DNA of 64,000 nucleotides, taken from assembly GCF_900116425.1 (NCBI RefSeq), contig NZ_FPAS01000002.1, positions 452,537-516,536 of the forward strand, read 5' to 3'. The notes beneath the pieces were generated by a model. The model made no database searches, had not been told where the DNA came from, and saw only the letters and a program-made list of their open reading frames with translations. Below are positions 1 through 8,318 of this stretch, one piece after another; the stretch's first letter is position 1; every line of letters begins with the position of its first letter. Both the position numbers and the translations under genes were made by a program. The DNA is from Lishizhenia tianjinensis (GTDB taxonomy: Bacteria > Bacteroidota > Bacteroidia > Flavobacteriales_D > Crocinitomicaceae).

Positions 1-30
1 CATGATTACTGCGTAATTATTTGTATCCAT
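1..30 (-). CDS. Mannose-1-phosphate guanylyltransferase, N-terminal fragment (partial)
   Basis: Only the first ten codons lie in the window; the gene runs off the left edge on the minus strand. They read MDTNNYAVIM, which matches the usual start of Bacteroidota GDP-mannose pyrophosphorylases, where YAVIM is followed by the AGG nucleotide-binding loop. The enzyme makes GDP-mannose from mannose-1-phosphate and GTP. The start sits two bases after the stop of the SprT-like gene, so the two are probably co-transcribed. The identification rests on a very short stretch and on the common pairing of these two genes in flavobacteria. Confidence 0.6.
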   Translation of the reverse strand, partial: MDTNNYAVIM

Positions 31-32
31 TT

Positions 33-653
33 TTAATCTTCTATTCGTTTTACTTCGGCAAGGCAGTGTACCAAATATAACTTACCCGTACCTAATTCTT
101 CGCACATGTACCGCTTTCTGCGCAATTTTCCACGTTTAAAGCTTTTGTTGTTGAGTATAAAACATTCGTTCTCTCTGAGCTCCTCTACCGTAAGTACGCT
201 GTCCGTTTGTTTATCATAACGCTTTAGCACTCTACTTAGTGCTACATCCGTACAAGAACTTGCTTTGGGTTTGTTTACACTGTTGCGCAAGGCAAGTTTT
301 ATATCTCTAGGGATTTCTTCCGCTTCTAATAGGGGTGCCAAAAGTTGACTGAACTTCATTTGCCATTCTGCTCCATGCGCTTTTACCTTCCAACCATGAT
401 CTATATAAGTTTGCATATGTGCGAATTCATGCAAAGTTGTAATCAAAAATTGGTAAGGGTTTAAGTCCCCGTTTACCGTTATTCTGTGAAATTCACTTTG
501 GAAAGGCGGTCGGTAATCTCCCAGTTTGGTTTTACGAGGTTTGCTGACCTTAAAAGCTACTTTAGACGAAAAAAGCAAATCGGCTATATAGCCCGTAAAG
601 GCTGCCGGAATAAACTTCTCTAATTTTTTTTCTATTTGTTCTCGTTTGGTCAT
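33..653 (-). CDS. SprT-like zinc metalloprotease domain protein
   Basis: A 206-residue soluble protein with the zinc-protease motif HEFAH at about residues 74-78 and a downstream HGAEW at about 93-97. This HExxH plus later histidine arrangement is typical of the SprT/SPRTN family. SPRTN removes DNA-protein crosslinks in eukaryotes; the role of the bacterial members is not settled, so the substrate is unknown here. The C-terminal part is rich in Lys and Arg, but the zinc ribbon of longer SprT proteins is not evident. It is followed after two bases by the GDP-mannose pyrophosphorylase gene. The family call is firm and the function is open. Confidence 0.8.
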   Translation of the reverse strand: MTKREQIEKKLEKFIPAAFTGYIADLLFSSKVAFKVSKPRKTKLGDYRPPFQSEFHRITVNGDLNPYQFLITTLHEFAHMQTYIDHGWKVKAHGAEWQMKFSQLLAPLLEAEEIPRDIKLALRNSVNKPKASSCTDVALSRVLKRYDKQTDSVLTVEELRENECFILNNKSFKRGKLRRKRYMCEELGTGKLYLVHCLAEVKRIED

Positions 654-766
654 GCAATTTCTAGCAATATCCCTATGTCCTGTAAAGTGTAAACAATTAC
701 ATGTGGGTATAAAATCGCTCTAAAATAAGGATACTTTAGAATAAGCTATTAATTTAGCACGGAGTT

Positions 767-1507
767 ATGAATAATATTCAGAACATAGGGAAATATTTCA
801 TCCTATTAAAGCAGGTGCTAACGCAGCCAGAGCGCTTTCGTGTATATACGAAACGCGTAGCTAACGAGTGGGAAACGATAGGGTTGAACTCTATGGGTAT
901 CGTCGGTATTTTATCTGTTTTTATGGGGGCGGTAATTGCGTTGCAGACAGCCTCAAATATGGATAGTCCCTTATTGCCAAAGTATACCATAGGGTATATT
1001 ACCAGGTCTTCTACTATTCTAGAATTTTCACCTACCATTATCTCGCTTATTTTAGCAGGTAAAGTAGGGTCAAATATCGCCTCAGAAATTGGTACCATGC
1101 GCGTTACCGAACAGATAGATGCTTTAGACATCATGGGGATTAACAGTGCAAGCTATTTAATTCTACCTAAATTAGTAGCCGCCGTTACCATCCTTCCTTT
1201 CTTAATTATCTTTTCTATGGCCTTGAGTATCATGGGAGGATATTACGCAGTAACGCTTTCTAACCTTTGTTCTCACGAAGAGTTTGTATACGGAATTCGT
1301 GCCTTTTTTGAACCAAGTAACATAACCTATGCCTTGGTTAAAACCATGTGTTTTGCCTTTATAATCGTATCTGTATCTGCCTTCTATGGTTATTATACCA
1401 AAGGTGGTGCATTAGATGTAGGTAAATCTTCAACGCAGGGGGTGGTTTGGAGTACAATTACCATTCTTATTGCCAACTTTATATTAACGCAATTAATCCT
1501 CTTGTAA
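767..1507 (+). CDS. mlaE: MlaE-family ABC transporter permease
   Basis: A 246-residue membrane protein with about five to six hydrophobic segments and the MlaE/YrbE family layout. The EIGTMRVTEQIDAL cytoplasmic loop at about residues 106-119 is the family signature and contacts the ATPase. In proteobacteria MlaE with MlaF moves phospholipid between inner and outer membrane through an MCE-domain partner. No MCE gene is seen nearby here; in Bacteroidota it often lies elsewhere or further downstream. The stop codon overlaps the ATG of the next gene by one base (TAATG), so the two products are translationally coupled. Length is normal for the family. Confidence 0.92.
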   Translation: MNNIQNIGKYFILLKQVLTQPERFRVYTKRVANEWETIGLNSMGIVGILSVFMGAVIALQTASNMDSPLLPKYTIGYITRSSTILEFSPTIISLILAGKVGSNIASEIGTMRVTEQIDALDIMGINSASYLILPKLVAAVTILPFLIIFSMALSIMGGYYAVTLSNLCSHEEFVYGIRAFFEPSNITYALVKTMCFAFIIVSVSAFYGYYTKGGALDVGKSSTQGVVWSTITILIANFILTQLILL

Positions 1508-2262
1508 TGATTGAAGTAAAAGGCGTAAATAAATCTTTTGGAGAGAAACACGTGTTGCACGATATCAATGCAGAGTTTCATCCGGGTAAAGTAAACCTTA
1601 TTATTGGTCAATCCGGACAAGGGAAATCTGTTCTTACCAAATGTATCGTTGGTTTAATGGAAGTTGATACCGGAAGTATACATTTCGATGGACGTGATTT
1701 TTCGGCTATGAATAGAAGAGAACGCCGCGAAATTCGTAAGGAGATTGGTATGCTTTTCCAAGGTTCGGCTTTGTTCGATTCTATGACCGTTGAACAGAAT
1801 ATTATGTTCCCTTTGGATATGTATACTAGCATGACCAAGGAGGAGAAAATAGATAGAGCCAATTTCTGTTTAAAACGAGTGAATTTGGAGAATACCAACC
1901 ACTTGTTCCCTGCAGAATGTTCTGGAGGTATGCAGAAACGTATCGCCATAGCCCGCGCCATTTCTATGAATCCAAAGTATTTATTCTGTGATGAACCCAA
2001 CTCTGGTTTAGATCCAAGAACGAGTATATTGATCGATAATCTGATCAAAGAAATTACCTACGAGTATAATATGACTACCGTAGTTATTACCCACGATATG
2101 AACTCTGTAATGGAGATAGGGGATAAGATCATTTTTATCAATGAAGGTAAAGTATGGTGGGAAGGCGATAACAAAGAAATCCTAACTACCAATAACCCAG
2201 AAATTATCGATTTCGTGTACGCTTCTAAGTTCATGAAAAACCTTAAAGGAAAACTATCCTAA
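1507..2262 (+). CDS. mlaF: MlaF-type ABC transporter ATP-binding protein
   Basis: A 251-residue ATPase partner of the preceding permease. It has Walker A GQSGQGKS, the ABC signature CSGGMQKR and Walker B with a D-loop in LFCDEPNSGLDP; the PNSGLDP variant is usual for MlaF-type ATPases. The reading frame stays open upstream to 1447, but the ATG at 1507 was chosen because it overlaps the permease stop by one base and gives the standard N-terminus MIEVKGVNKSFG. It powers lipid transport at the inner membrane. A repeat-rich spacer follows the stop, and no strong terminator was seen. Confidence 0.92.
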   Translation: MIEVKGVNKSFGEKHVLHDINAEFHPGKVNLIIGQSGQGKSVLTKCIVGLMEVDTGSIHFDGRDFSAMNRRERREIRKEIGMLFQGSALFDSMTVEQNIMFPLDMYTSMTKEEKIDRANFCLKRVNLENTNHLFPAECSGGMQKRIAIARAISMNPKYLFCDEPNSGLDPRTSILIDNLIKEITYEYNMTTVVITHDMNSVMEIGDKIIFINEGKVWWEGDNKEILTTNNPEIIDFVYASKFMKNLKGKLS

Positions 2263-2321
2263 ATTAAGAATTCAGAATTAAGAGTTCAGAATTACCCCTT
2301 TGTGAAATAAGAAGTGATTCT

Positions 2322-2563
2322 CTTTTTGAATTTAGTGGAAACTGTAGTAGCAATTTCAAATCTCCAATATCAAATTTCTAATTGTTAGGGCTTCATCCGG
2401 CTATCCGTTTTAGTCCCCCAACCAAAAGTTAAGTAGCACTAAACCCAGCCAACACTTCCTGCGGTCGTATTTGCCGTGTCAAGTCATTCTAAACTTTTAT
2501 TTCGTGGCGCTACCACTGCTATCCGGCGCAAGGGCAGTATTGAGCAAGAGTAAGGAGTATTGA
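2322..2563 (+). repeat. Long direct repeat R1 (about 240 bp)
   Basis: This segment is nearly identical, base for base over long stretches, to 4823-5063, in the same orientation. Shared blocks include CTAATTGTTAGGGCTTCA, TAGTCCCCCAACCAAAAG, TTCCTGCGGTCGTATTTGCC and CCACTGCTATCCGGCGCAAG. Differences are scattered substitutions with few indels. The two copies flank exactly one gene, the CHU_C protein at 2800-4737. There is no open frame of note and no transposase. Confidence 0.85.
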
Positions 2564-2772
2564 AAATAGGAGGGTAAAAGGTTCCCAGGCTAACGTTGTG
2601 GTGAACGAAGTCGAACCATTGGGGAATCTATAGTCAAACAGCGGCGTCGAGAGTTTTAGGCTAAATTTAAGTCTTTAATTTGTCTGATTTTTTGGTTTAG
2701 AGATGTATAGGTTATCATAAATCAATTGACGAAGGAACTTCAGAAGTTAACTTTTGATGTTATATTTATTCC

Positions 2773-2790
2773 TATCACTTTAAAGTGATA
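2773..2790. promoter_or_regulatory. Perfect 18-bp palindrome upstream of the CHU_C gene
   Basis: TATCACTTTAAAGTGATA reads the same on both strands and ends nine bases before the ATG at 2800. Its size and symmetry suit a dimeric repressor site or a compact hairpin covering the ribosome-binding region. No cognate regulator is identifiable in the window. Confidence 0.45.
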
Positions 2791-2799
2791 CCCACCGCT

Positions 2800-4737
2800 A
2801 TGAAAAATATTTACTTAATCTGTATTTTCCTGAGTTGCACATGGACCTGTGCCCAACAACTCATTCACCAAGACATCTTTCATGGTGGGGTAACAGCAGG
2901 TGCTGTTTCGAAGGGAATGTTTGAAAATTTTTATACCGATACTTTGGAGTTGTTTGTAGAACCAGGGAGTTCAATTCGAAATGCAAATTTATACTATTAT
3001 CGTAGAGGCTTTTGTAATGATAAGGTGATTAAGGTGAATGGGAATTCGATAGTTTTAGACTCAACTTCTCATAGTCCTGTTAGTAAAGTAAAGATTTCAG
3101 TTCAAGGAGTTGATACCATATTTGTTTATAAAATAGATTTAACGCGGTATTTAACCTCTCAGGAATTATTAACAGGAGAATTTTATATTTATAACCCACC
3201 AAGTGACATTCCTCAAGGTCCGGGGTTTAGAGCGAATTGGGGTTATTTCATGCCTATGATTTATATTGAATATGAAAAGTCCACTTTACCCATAATTTCT
3301 ACTTCACTGTTTGCAAATAGTAAAGAAGAAACCTCCAACGATTTTTATAGTTTTTCTGGGTTTAATTCAAGAGTGTCAAATTCCCCTTTTGCTTTGAGTT
3401 TATTTCTGGATAGAGTATGTGGTGGAAGCTTAAACGGTAGTCAATTTAAAATTAATGGTGTGAATTGTGGAATCTTGGATTCAGAGGATAGTGTTAGTTA
3501 TAATTATTTTTGTGCAGGAGCTCACGGGACCTACTATTTTCAAAATAATCAAATACAGGGTTTGTATGATGATACACCAGATGCTTTTTTAGGGGGTAGC
3601 GATGCCTTGATAGATCTTAACACGCTTGTGTCTCCTTATAATGACTATAACCTAGAAGAGAAGCATGTAACACATCCGAATACGAATCCAAATAAAGTCA
3701 ACCACAAACTTTTATTTTCCCATGCCTTTAGTACACCTTGCGATACCTTTTCAACGGCAATAACTGCAGATACAAGTATATGTCTGGGGGATAGTCTTCT
3801 CTTAACTGCTATAGGAGGCAGTCAGTACAAATGGATAAATCATCAAAGTTTAAGTGACAGTTTAGGGGCTTCTGTGTGGGCGAAACCCCAAAAGATTTCT
3901 TATTATACCGTACAAATTGAGAATGTTCCGGGTTGTTCTAGAACAGAAAATGTTTCTGTGAAAATACACCCTTCCCCCAAATTGAAAGAAGTTATAATTG
4001 ATACCGCCAGTTGTGGCGAAAGTAATGGCTCATTAACCGTTTATACTACACAAAATGTAGCTTTCGAGTTTAATATAGGGAATGGGTATCAAAATTCTCG
4101 TTTTTTTAACGGTTTAGCGGCAGGTGAATATGTGGTTCAGGCCAGAGATTATTTTGGATGTGTTCAAGAAATGCTAGTGGACGTTCCCTTTAAAATAGAC
4201 GTGCTTGCCAATTTTGAAAGCAGCATTTTAGATGGTGCAAAACCATTAAATGTGAACTTAACCAATACATCAGAGAATGCAACAAATTATCAGTGGTATA
4301 TCAATGGAGATTTTGAAAGTTATAATGTGGATGAGAATATAACGATTACTCAAAGCGGCGATCATTATATCGATTTAATAGCTTATAATCAAGATACTAT
4401 ATGTTCAGACACGGCAACTTTGGTAATAAGGGTTTACGATAGTTTAATCTTAAATATTCCCAATGTGTTTACACCCAATAATGATGGCAAAAATGATTTT
4501 TTCAGTATTCAACAAACCGGTGTTCATTCCTTAAATTATGAGGTTTATAACCGTTGGGGAAATACAATGAAATTGGGTGAGGTAGACGAACCTTTGCAAG
4601 AAATAGAATTGTGGGATGGTACAGATCAGGATTCTCAGAAAATGGTAACCTCAGGTACGTATTTCTATCGCATAACTGCTAAAAACAAACAAGGGGAAGA
4701 AAAGAAATTCGAAGGTTTTGTACAGGTGATAAGGTAA
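2800..4737 (+). CDS. Secreted protein with gliding-motility C-terminal (CHU_C / T9SS type B) domain
   Basis: A 645-residue exported protein. The frame can start at a GTG at 2785, but the ATG at 2800 gives a clean signal peptide (MKNIYLICIF...CAQQ), so it was preferred. The middle carries cysteine-containing segments and a PKD/SprB-like adhesin-type stretch at about residues 315-540. The last 90 residues hold the CHU_C sorting domain, recognisable from NIPNVFTPNNDGKNDFF, YNRWG and GTYFYRITAKN. This domain directs proteins through the type IX secretion system to the surface or medium. The binding target is unknown. The gene lies alone between two long direct repeats, as if inserted or duplicated as a cassette. 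Confidence 0.85.
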   Translation: MKNIYLICIFLSCTWTCAQQLIHQDIFHGGVTAGAVSKGMFENFYTDTLELFVEPGSSIRNANLYYYRRGFCNDKVIKVNGNSIVLDSTSHSPVSKVKISVQGVDTIFVYKIDLTRYLTSQELLTGEFYIYNPPSDIPQGPGFRANWGYFMPMIYIEYEKSTLPIISTSLFANSKEETSNDFYSFSGFNSRVSNSPFALSLFLDRVCGGSLNGSQFKINGVNCGILDSEDSVSYNYFCAGAHGTYYFQNNQIQGLYDDTPDAFLGGSDALIDLNTLVSPYNDYNLEEKHVTHPNTNPNKVNHKLLFSHAFSTPCDTFSTAITADTSICLGDSLLLTAIGGSQYKWINHQSLSDSLGASVWAKPQKISYYTVQIENVPGCSRTENVSVKIHPSPKLKEVIIDTASCGESNGSLTVYTTQNVAFEFNIGNGYQNSRFFNGLAAGEYVVQARDYFGCVQEMLVDVPFKIDVLANFESSILDGAKPLNVNLTNTSENATNYQWYINGDFESYNVDENITITQSGDHYIDLIAYNQDTICSDTATLVIRVYDSLILNIPNVFTPNNDGKNDFFSIQQTGVHSLNYEVYNRWGNTMKLGEVDEPLQEIELWDGTDQDSQKMVTSGTYFYRITAKNKQGEEKKFEGFVQVIR

Positions 4738-5148
4738 ACCTTCTTCCCTTTGTTTTGTAAGTGACGCATTAAAACTGTTGTAAATTAAGAGTTCAGTTTT
4801 ATGCTTTTTTTTGAACTTTGATTTTTAAATTTAGTGGGAAAAGCTGTAGCAATTTCAAATTTCCAATTTCAAATTTCTAATTGTTAGGGCTTCACCCGGC
4901 TATCCTTTTTAGTCCCCCAACCAAAAGTTAAGTAGCACTAAACACCGCCAACACTTCCTGCGGTCGTATTTGCCGTGTTAAGTCCTTCTAAACCTTTGTT
5001 TAGCGGAGCTGCCACTGCTATCCGGCGCAAGAGCAGTAGTGAGCAAGAGTAGGGAGTATTGAGCAAGGCTAAATAGATGTTCAATAGCTGAACCGATGGG
5101 CCAATCTAAAAGTCTAAAGGTCTAAAAGTCTAACAGTCTTCAATCTAT
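4738..5148. other. Intergenic region with second repeat copy and an 8-bp-period array
   Basis: This gap separates two convergent genes. No gene is seen. It consists of repeat copy R2 (4823-5063), a short unique segment, and a tandem array with 8-bp period that runs into the stop codon of the minus-strand gene. Confidence 0.7.
4823..5063 (+). repeat. Long direct repeat R2 (about 240 bp)
   Basis: This is the second copy of the repeat at 2322-2563, in the same orientation, and it shares all the conserved blocks listed there. Its 3' end carries GAGCAAGAGTAGGGAGTATT, a GAGCAAGAGTA module that also recurs in the duplicated units at 45363-45821, so the repeat belongs to a wider modular family. Confidence 0.85.
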
Positions 5149-5152
5149 CTAA
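5105..5152. repeat. Degenerate tandem array, 8-bp period (TCTAAAAG type)
   Basis: Units begin at exactly 8-bp intervals: TCTAAAAG, TCTAAAGG, TCTAAAAG, TCTAACAG, then decayed units. The array runs over the stop codon (5149-5151, TAG on the minus strand) of the neighbouring gene. It is one of nine such arrays noted in the window. Confidence 0.85.
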
Positions 5153-6045
5153 TCAAAGAGCTCGTAATTCAACAACTTTAAAATGGTAAACTCGTGGGTG
5201 ATTACATCTCTGCGCATGATGTAATCAATGCGATAAGTTGCTTTGTCGTAAATTACTTCTGTTTTGTAGAGGTACTTACCGTCTTTGTATTCATTACGCG
5301 TGTCTACGTTGCCGTGCTCGTCGTATCTATAGGTAATGATGGTCATAGATCTTCTTGGGTCTTTAACCTCTATAGAAACGCTGTCTATACGTGCCTCGTA
5401 ATTGTAGAAATATTTGGTGCGTTTTAAATGGGTAGATTTATCATACTTTTCATACTCTTCCACTTTAAAACCTATACTGTCTGTAGTTTCAGTTTTGTAT
5501 TTGTAAGGCAGGTTTAAGTTGTTGTAAACCACCTGTCTTTCTTTTCCACTTACCTTTTTGTAGGTGTAACTTTCTTTAGAGACCAAGTATTTTTCACCAA
5601 CTTCGAAATCTATCTTTCTGCCGTTTTTGTTTTTCAAACGGTAGAACTCTGTACTGGTTGGTCTTCCTATAGAATCGTAGGTGTAGATGTAGGCAGAGAA
5701 ACCGTGTTTATCGCTAAAACGTTCACTGGTAAGTTGACCATCATTGTTGTATTCAAACATGGTTACAACGGTATCTAATTTGCCATTCTCACGTATGGTT
5801 TCGTAAGATTTAATCATCCTTCCTTCTCTATCGAACTCATACACGCGTTCTAAACCATTGGTGCGCATGTTTTGTCCCGTTCTTTTGGTCATAAACTCTC
5901 CAGATATACGCTTGATATTGTTCTTTTTTATGTATTCTGGATTGAAAGAAGTTTGCTCGCCTAGGGCATGACCTTCTTCATTAGATATGATTTGTCCGTA
6001 GCTAATAGTACTTATGAAGAGTACGATGAAAAGAAATGATTTCAT
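5149..6045 (-). CDS. Secreted protein with YD/RHS-like repeats, function unknown
   Basis: A 298-residue exported protein. The frame extends upstream to 6105, but the ATG at 6045 starts a standard signal peptide (MKSFLFIVLFISTISYGQ) and was chosen. The mature part contains several short tandem motifs of the form YD..GR or Y...G.. (for example YEFDREGRMIK, FEYNNDGQLT, YTYDSIGRPT), which resemble the YD strand repeats of RHS-type beta-cage proteins. It has no toxin or T9SS tail. Its stop codon lies within an 8-bp tandem array. No function can be assigned; an envelope or periplasmic beta-rich protein is likely. Confidence 0.6.
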   Translation of the reverse strand: MKSFLFIVLFISTISYGQIISNEEGHALGEQTSFNPEYIKKNNIKRISGEFMTKRTGQNMRTNGLERVYEFDREGRMIKSYETIRENGKLDTVVTMFEYNNDGQLTSERFSDKHGFSAYIYTYDSIGRPTSTEFYRLKNKNGRKIDFEVGEKYLVSKESYTYKKVSGKERQVVYNNLNLPYKYKTETTDSIGFKVEEYEKYDKSTHLKRTKYFYNYEARIDSVSIEVKDPRRSMTIITYRYDEHGNVDTRNEYKDGKYLYKTEVIYDKATYRIDYIMRRDVITHEFTILKLLNYELFD

Positions 6046-6140
6046 AAAGTGTGTTTTTACAAAATATCCCGAACACCAAGGGTATTCGGGATAATAAATT
6101 TCCAATGTCTTAATAGTATGACAAAGGAGAATAAAGCATT

Positions 6141-6596
6141 TTAAAGATTGTTTAAACCTTCTTTCACCAATGTAGAAATCATTTTCCCATCAGCTTGTCC
6201 GGCTAATTTCTTGCTTAAAGCTCCCATTACTTTACCCATGTCTTGTGGACCTTGAGCTCCTAAGTCTGTAATGGCTTGTGCAACTTCAGCTTTAACTTCT
6301 TCTTCGCTCATCATTTTTGGCAAGTAAGCCTCAATGATATCAGCTTGGAATTTTTCGTCAGCTGCTAAATCTTCTCTCCCTTGTTCAATGTACAAAGCGT
6401 ATGATTCCATACGTTGCTTGTGTAACTTCAAGATAATTTTGTTCTCTTGTGCCTCAGAAACTTCTTCCTGTGCTCCGCTTGCTGTTGCTTCCAACAACAA
6501 TTTAGCCTTAATATCTCTCAATGCATTCAGCTTCTCTTTTTCGCGAGCTTTCATTGCATTTTTGATATCCGTATTAATTTGTTCTGTTAAACTCAT
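6141..6596 (-). CDS. GatB/YqeY-domain protein
   Basis: A 151-residue protein of the YqeY family, which resembles the helical tail domain of GatB, the tRNA-dependent amidotransferase subunit. The N-terminus MSLTEQINTDIKNAMKAREK and the conserved LRDIKAK segment are typical, and the length is normal. Its role as a stand-alone protein is unproven, though tRNA-related work is often proposed. It starts three bases after the ftsZ stop, so it is the last gene of the division cluster transcript, a placement common in Bacteroidota. Confidence 0.88.
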   Translation of the reverse strand: MSLTEQINTDIKNAMKAREKEKLNALRDIKAKLLLEATASGAQEEVSEAQENKIILKLHKQRMESYALYIEQGREDLAADEKFQADIIEAYLPKMMSEEEVKAEVAQAITDLGAQGPQDMGKVMGALSKKLAGQADGKMISTLVKEGLNNL

Positions 6597-6599
6597 TTG

Positions 6600-8252
6600 T
6601 TAGTCTACGTTATCGTGTAAAAAAGAGTTGTTACCTCTTAGTGTAATATCATCGTTATTTCCTTCAGAAACATTGAAACGAGAAACTGGGTTCTCTGTAG
6701 AGTGCGGTGCATCCTCTAAACGGATTTGTCTTCTCTTAAAAGCAGGTACATTTTCAATTTCTGTAATCCCGTCTGCAGATTTGATTTTATCCGTGTAACG
6801 TTGGATACGCTCCATGCGCTCTTGGTGTTTTCTTTGTTGTTCTTCCGGACTCAAAGTAGGACGTGCCGTAAAGCTCTCAGGCTGTTCGTTACGTACTGTA
6901 TTTTGTACAGGTGCAGCAGTAGCTTCTGGAGTTTCCTCTTCTTCTACTTCATCCAAAAAGTAACGCTTTACTTCTTTTTCCTCTTGAGGAGCAGGAGTTT
7001 CTTGCGCTTGAGGAGCAACAGGAGCCTCTTCTTCTTGAACCTCTGTACGAACTTCAAACTGCGTTGCAGGTTTTACTTCCCAGTTGTAGCTTTTCTTTTC
7101 TTCAACTTGTGGCTGTTCTTCCTGTACCGGAGTTTCTTCTACTTTTAAGTAAGGCTCTTCTACTTTTTCTTCCTCAACTTTTGCTTCAACTTGACGTGAA
7201 GTTGCTTGTGTTAAGGGAGTTGTGATTTCCTTCTTTACTTCATCCTCTAATGAACGTCTTTTTTTTTCAGGGGCTTTTTCAAACCCTGTAATTGGAGAAG
7301 AGTTGAAGCCGGTAGCGATTAAGGTTACCCCTAAACCATCTCCTAAGCTCTCGTCATAACCGTGACCCCAAATAACGTCTGCTGTACTTCCAGCTTCATC
7401 TTGGATGTAGTCAGTTATATCCGAAATCTCGTCCATTAAGACTTCTTTGTTTCCGTAAGTAATATTCAACAACACGTATTGAGCACCTGCGATGTCGTTG
7501 TCGTTCAACAACGGAGAAGTTAAGGCTTCTTGTACCGCTTGTATCGCTCTATTTTCACCCTCAGAAATTGCAGAACCCATAATTGCAACACCGCTATCTT
7601 TCATTACCGTGTTAACGTCATTAAAGTCAACGTTAATTGCACCCGTAACAGAGATAACTTCTGCAATACCTTTAGCAGCAGTTGTTAAAACGTTATCTGC
7701 TTGGGCAAAGGCATTTCCTAGAGTAAGGTTTCCAGAAATCTCACGTAAACGCTCATTGTTGATCACCAAAAGTGTATCCACGTTTTCACGCATGTTTTCT
7801 AAACCGTCTTCTGCTTGTTGTCTTCTTTTTCTACCTTCAAAACTAAAAGGAACTGTTACAATACCAACCGTTAATATACCCAACTCTTTTGCGACTTGAG
7901 CGATTACAGGAGCAGCACCTGTACCAGTACCACCACCCATACCGGCAGTAACGAATACCATCTTCGTTTCTTTCGATAAGAATTCTCTAATTTCATCTAT
8001 GTTCTCCACAGCTGCGTTCATTCCAATTTCAGGAATAGAACCTGCTCCACGACCTTCAGTTAAAGAGGGTCCTAATTGAAGTTTGTATGGCACTGGAGAA
8101 ATATCTAATGCTTGTCTATCTGTATTGCAAACGATGAAATCAACACCTTTGATTCCTTGGTTATACATGTGGTTTACGGCATTGCTACCTCCACCACCAA
8201 CTCCTATCACCTTAATGATAGAAGATTGTCCTTTTGGTAAATCGAATTCCAT
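6600..8252 (-). CDS. ftsZ: Cell division protein FtsZ
   Basis: The tubulin-like GTPase that assembles the division ring. The GTP-binding loop GGGTGTG is at residues 106-112 and the T7 catalytic loop NVDFND at 207-212. At 550 residues it is longer than the enterobacterial protein because of a Glu/Pro/Val-rich linker at about residues 335-480, as is usual in Bacteroidota. The C-terminal peptide ends [16 protein letters not shown], the conserved tail for FtsA and other partners in this phylum. It is followed after three bases by yqeY and preceded by ftsA with a 66-bp gap, the longest gap inside the cluster. Confidence 0.97.
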   Translation of the reverse strand: MEFDLPKGQSSIIKVIGVGGGGSNAVNHMYNQGIKGVDFIVCNTDRQALDISPVPYKLQLGPSLTEGRGAGSIPEIGMNAAVENIDEIREFLSKETKMVFVTAGMGGGTGTGAAPVIAQVAKELGILTVGIVTVPFSFEGRKRRQQAEDGLENMRENVDTLLVINNERLREISGNLTLGNAFAQADNVLTTAAKGIAEVISVTGAINVDFNDVNTVMKDSGVAIMGSAISEGENRAIQAVQEALTSPLLNDNDIAGAQYVLLNITYGNKEVLMDEISDITDYIQDEAGSTADVIWGHGYDESLGDGLGVTLIATGFNSSPITGFEKAPEKKRRSLEDEVKKEITTPLTQATSRQVEAKVEEEKVEEPYLKVEETPVQEEQPQVEEKKSYNWEVKPATQFEVRTEVQEEEAPVAPQAQETPAPQEEKEVKRYFLDEVEEEETPEATAAPVQNTVRNEQPESFTARPTLSPEEQQRKHQERMERIQRYTDKIKSADGITEIENVPAFKRRQIRLEDAPHSTENPVSRFNVSEGNNDDITLRGNNSFLHDNVD

Positions 8253-8318
8253 ACTATTTAGTTTTGTTTCTTGTTTTCACAAGAGTGTTGTTGTTTGTTC
8301 TTAATTTGTTTCGGGGCT

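Larger units (their letters stand above)
2263..2799. other. Intergenic region with first copy of a long direct repeat
   Basis: No coding potential is seen in this 537-bp gap. It holds an AT-rich stretch with repeated TTCAGAATTA-like units, then repeat copy R1 (2322-2563), then a TGGTGAACGAAGTCGAACCA segment that recurs in reverse orientation near 23525. It ends with a perfect palindrome just before the next start codon. Confidence 0.7.

Noticed and set aside
1447-1506. Upstream start for the MlaF-type ATPase
   Set aside because: The extension lies in the permease gene in another frame and is not similar to any ATPase N-terminus; the ATG at 1507 is coupled to the permease stop.
2322-5063. Insertion sequence with the CHU_C gene as cargo
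   Set aside because: The repeats are direct, not inverted, no transposase is encoded between them and no target-site duplication was seen. Only a recombination cassette is proposed.
6726-7148. Plus-strand frame of 140 codons with many Phe and Ser
   Set aside because: It is the reverse complement of the Glu-rich FtsZ linker, which produces strings of Phe, Leu and Ser codons.
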